DNA of 21,369 bases from a virus. This document shows positions 19,554 to 21,369 of the stretch, one piece after another; position 1 is the first letter of the stretch, and every line of letters begins with the position of its first letter. Below the pieces are notes generated by a model. That model was given only the letters and a program-made list of their open reading frames with translations. It did not search any database and was not told where the DNA came from. The position numbers and the translations under genes are program-made. Location of the stretch: positions 1 through 21,369 of IMG/VR virus record IMGVR_UViG_3300005527_000352; one strand, given 5' to 3'.

Positions 19554-20552
19554 ATGAAACTCTTAATTTTGGGCGTTGACGGATTTATTGGTTATCACCT
19601 CACTGATTCTATTTTAAAAGATGATAATTTTAAAGATTGGTCTATTACTGGTATAGATTTAAACACTGCAAGAGTAAATATGTTACCGCAGGATAGCAGA
19701 TTTACTTTTCACAAAGCAGACATCATGAAAGACAGAGATCTCGTAGATTCTCTTATTCATGAATGCGATGTTGTTATGCCCTTGGTAGCAATTGCTACTC
19801 CAAAACTTTATGTGGAACAACCTCTTAGAGTATTTCAATTAGACTTTGAGGAAAACTTGCGAGTTATTAAACTTGCCCATGCTTTGAACAAAAGAATTAT
19901 TTTCCCATCCACATCTGAGGTATATGGTAAGAGTACCGCACCTTTTGATGAGGATAGTTCTGATCTGGTATATGGTCCTATTAAGTATTCCCGTTGGATT
20001 TATGCTTGCTCTAAACAATTATTGGATAGAGTAATTTTCGCAATGAATCAAGATAGTCCTTTTAGGTTCACTTTGTTCCGACCATTTAACTGGGTAGGTC
20101 CTTATTTGGATTCGCTGGAGTCTACATCTGAAGGTTCCTCTCGTCTAATTACTCAGCTTATGGGTGATGCTATTCAACGTAAAGAAGTTACATTAGTCGA
20201 TGGTGGCCACCAGAAAAGATGTTTTACAGATGTTAGAGATGGCGTAGATGCACTGAAACTTATTTTATTGAATGAGGATAAGTCTAACGGAAAAATCTTT
20301 AACGTAGGCAATCCTTGGAATAATCTATCTGTACGAGATGTTGCTGTTCTATTGATCGATCGAATGAAGAGCAGAGGCGTTATTGATAATGCAGATATTA
20401 AAGTTAAGTCCAGCGGAGACTTCTATGGTTCGGGCTATCAAGATGTTACCAGCAGAGTTCCTAGTATTAACGCAATTGGCAATGCTTTGGGGTGGGCACC
20501 TAAATATACTTTCCCCGATTCACTTGAGAATATTTTAGATTCCTTACAGTAA
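19554..20552 (+). CDS. UDP-glucuronate decarboxylase, ArnA C-terminal-like (SDR)
   Basis: A 332 aa extended SDR starting right after the previous stop. It closely resembles the decarboxylase half of ArnA, which oxidises and decarboxylates UDP-glucuronate to UDP-4-keto-pentose: GVDGFIG (7-13, NAD site), MPLVAIATPKLY with PLRVFQLDFEENLRVI (75-105), FPSTSEVYG (117-125; S121, E122), WIYACSKQLLDR (148-159; Y150, K154), FRPFNWVGP, GGHQKRCFTDVRDG and GYQDVTSRVPSI (R301 at the ArnA Arg619 position). All expected catalytic residues are present. The formyltransferase half of ArnA is absent. Related UDP-xylose synthases are the nearest alternative. Its stop overlaps the Pho-box-like array. Confidence 0.88.
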   Translation: MKLLILGVDGFIGYHLTDSILKDDNFKDWSITGIDLNTARVNMLPQDSRFTFHKADIMKDRDLVDSLIHECDVVMPLVAIATPKLYVEQPLRVFQLDFEENLRVIKLAHALNKRIIFPSTSEVYGKSTAPFDEDSSDLVYGPIKYSRWIYACSKQLLDRVIFAMNQDSPFRFTLFRPFNWVGPYLDSLESTSEGSSRLITQLMGDAIQRKEVTLVDGGHQKRCFTDVRDGVDALKLILLNEDKSNGKIFNVGNPWNNLSVRDVAVLLIDRMKSRGVIDNADIKVKSSGDFYGSGYQDVTSRVPSINAIGNALGWAPKYTFPDSLENILDSLQ

Positions 20553-20582
20553 CCTTACAGAATTGTTTCAGTTTTGTTGCCT
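20543..20582 (+). promoter_or_regulatory. Pho-box-like array, four 7-bp units at 11-bp period
   Basis: CTTACAG (20543-20549), CTTACAG (20554-20560), GTTTCAG (20565-20571) and GTTGCCT (20576-20582) are spaced by 4-bp linkers, giving an exact 11-bp period. PhoB boxes have the same design (CTGTCAT units, 4-bp linkers). Unit identity to the E. coli consensus is only partial (4 of 7), but the arrangement and the pstS gene behind it support a PhoB-family operator. The first unit covers the end of the decarboxylase gene. Confidence 0.6.
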
Positions 20583-20584
20583 TA

Positions 20585-20653
20585 TAGATATTTCGTCATA
20601 ATATAATTATGGCGCTATAATTCATATAGGAGAAAAATATGACGAAATATCTA
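20585..20653 (+). promoter_or_regulatory. 16-bp inverted repeat hiding the pstS start codon
   Basis: The arms 20585-20600 and 20638-20653 are perfect complements (TAGATATTTCGTCATA and its reverse complement) around a 37-nt loop. The right arm includes the pstS ATG and next four codons; the Shine-Dalgarno AGGAG (20628-20632) lies in the loop. RNA starting upstream of 20585 would fold and mask the start; RNA starting after about 20610 lacks the left arm. Confidence 0.75.
20602..20609 (+). promoter_or_regulatory. pstS promoter -10 / late-like box
   Basis: TATAAT at 20602-20607 lies within the loop of the inverted repeat, about 20 bp after the last Pho-box-like unit, and has no good -35, as expected for an activator-dependent promoter. 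The same bases read TATAATTA, 7 of 8 with the T4 late octamer. A second TATAAT is at 20616-20621. Confidence 0.5.
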
Positions 20654-21369
20654 ATGGCATTACTTTTAGCAGCATCATCTGTAGTATCAGCAGCAGAATT
20701 TACCGGAGCAGGTGCAACATTCCCATTCCCAATTTATGCTAAGTGGGCAGAGGCATATAAAGCTCAAACTGGCATTGGTCTAAATTATCAATCAATCGGC
20801 TCGGGCGGTGGCATTCGTCAAATCAAAGCAAAGACAGTTGATTTTGGCGCAAGTGATATGCCATTGAAGAAAGAAGAATTAGACAAAGAGGGTCTTGTTC
20901 AGTTTCCAGCAATCATTGGTGGTGTTGTACCAGTTTATAATCTTGATGGTATCGATGCTGGTAAACTAAAGTTGACACCCGATGTTATCGCAAACATTCA
21001 TCTAGGTAAAATTACTAAATGGAATGATAAAGCAATTGTAGAATTAAATCCTGGTGTAAACTTACCTGCAATGAATATCACAGTTGTACATCGTGCTGAC
21101 GGTTCGGGTACAACATTCATCTGGACCAATTTCTTAGGCAAAGCCAACGCAGACTTTCAAAAGACTGTAGGTGAAGGCACAGCAGTTAAATGGCCAACGG
21201 GTGTAGGTGGTAAAGGTAATGAAGGTGTTGCCGCACAGGTTCAGCGTATCAAAGGAGCATTTGGTTATGTCGAATACGCATACGCAAAACGCAACAAGAT
21301 CCCTTACGCAGCATTGAAGAATCGTGATGGTAACTTTGTATTGCCTGATGATAGCACATTCAAAGCAGC
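20639..21369 (+). CDS. pstS: Phosphate ABC transporter substrate-binding protein PstS (5' part)
   Basis: Periplasmic phosphate-binding protein that feeds the host PstCAB transporter; many phages of phosphate-poor waters carry it. AGGAG at 20628-20632 precedes ATG 20639. A Sec signal peptide is clear (TKYLMALLLAASSVVSAAEF, cleavage after VSA). Mature motifs: GAGATFPFPIYAKWA, IGSGGGIRQI, VDFGASDMPL and the phosphate-site HRADGSGTTFIWTNFL. 243 codons are seen before the window ends; the C-terminal third is missing. It has its own control region rather than relying on the sugar operon upstream. Confidence 0.95.
   Translation, partial: MTKYLMALLLAASSVVSAAEFTGAGATFPFPIYAKWAEAYKAQTGIGLNYQSIGSGGGIRQIKAKTVDFGASDMPLKKEELDKEGLVQFPAIIGGVVPVYNLDGIDAGKLKLTPDVIANIHLGKITKWNDKAIVELNPGVNLPAMNITVVHRADGSGTTFIWTNFLGKANADFQKTVGEGTAVKWPTGVGGKGNEGVAAQVQRIKGAFGYVEYAYAKRNKIPYAALKNRDGNFVLPDDSTFKA

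Noticed and set aside
1-21369. tRNA genes, insertion sequences, integrase or attachment sites.
   Set aside because: No cloverleaf, transposase, integrase or paired att-like repeat was seen by eye on either strand; a tRNAscan run could still find a divergent tRNA.

Overview
The window reads as a stretch of a T4-like (Tevenvirinae/cyanophage-grade) myovirus genome, probably infecting an aquatic Gram-negative bacterium. The T4-type hallmarks are an RNase H of the FEN family (10250-11131), a DsbA-like double-stranded DNA-binding protein (12962-13240), an ATP-dependent gp30-type DNA ligase (13726-15051), and many short phage-only proteins of kinds seen in T4-like cyanophages and pelagiphages. All genes lie on the + strand, are packed with ATGA/TAATG overlaps, and are AT-rich. 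The host is not identifiable from the sequence. The sigma70 consensus promoters, the phosphate-binding PstS with a Sec signal peptide and a Pho-box-like array point to a Gram-negative host that meets phosphate limitation.

Layout. 1-1146: a tight operon of eight tiny genes (one cut by the window edge), less AT-rich than the rest, ending in a small membrane protein. 1147-1389: the longest non-coding gap (243 nt), with hairpins, a C/T-rich and A/T-tract stretch and a perfect sigma70 promoter. 1390-5001: small early-type phage genes, including a run of six divergent paralogues sharing a FAELIxxEC...IKxHFGVE signature, interleaved with two 33-35 aa membrane miniproteins. 4998-7871: a sugar-linked group: a GDP-mannose-hydrolase-like Nudix protein, a membrane-anchored Pro/Lys-rich protein, a eukaryotic-type phosphomannomutase, a small basic protein and a glycosyltransferase-like protein. 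7846-10236: an SH3-like (WYL_2-type) protein and two large proteins, one probably virion-associated. 10250-15672: nucleic-acid genes (RNase H, a DUF6433-like gene with a candidate -1 frameshift, a nucleotidyltransferase-cupin fusion, DsbA, ligase, HAD nucleotidase). 15659-17306: conserved phage proteins of unknown function. 17316-20552: a nucleotide-sugar operon (cupin isomerase, zinc-motif C-methyltransferase, compact Gfo/Idh-type oxidoreductase, ArnA-type UDP-glucuronate decarboxylase). 20543-21369: pstS with its own control region, running off the window.

How the genes may work together. The sugar genes fall into two sets: a mannose set (phosphomannomutase, PMI-type cupin fused to a nucleotidyltransferase, Nudix hydrolase, glycosyltransferase) and a UDP-pentose/branched-sugar set (ArnA-like decarboxylase, oxidoreductase, methyltransferase, cupin). 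Together they suggest the phage makes an unusual activated sugar, for DNA modification or for remodelling host or virion glycans; the final acceptor is not visible here. The regulatory layer is rich: five perfect TTGACA-N17-TATAAT promoters (two inside genes), a few T4-late-like NATAAATA boxes, a start-codon hairpin at 16478-16499, and at pstS a four-unit 11-bp repeat array followed by a 16-bp perfect inverted repeat that would hide the pstS start codon on read-through transcripts but not on transcripts from its own promoter.
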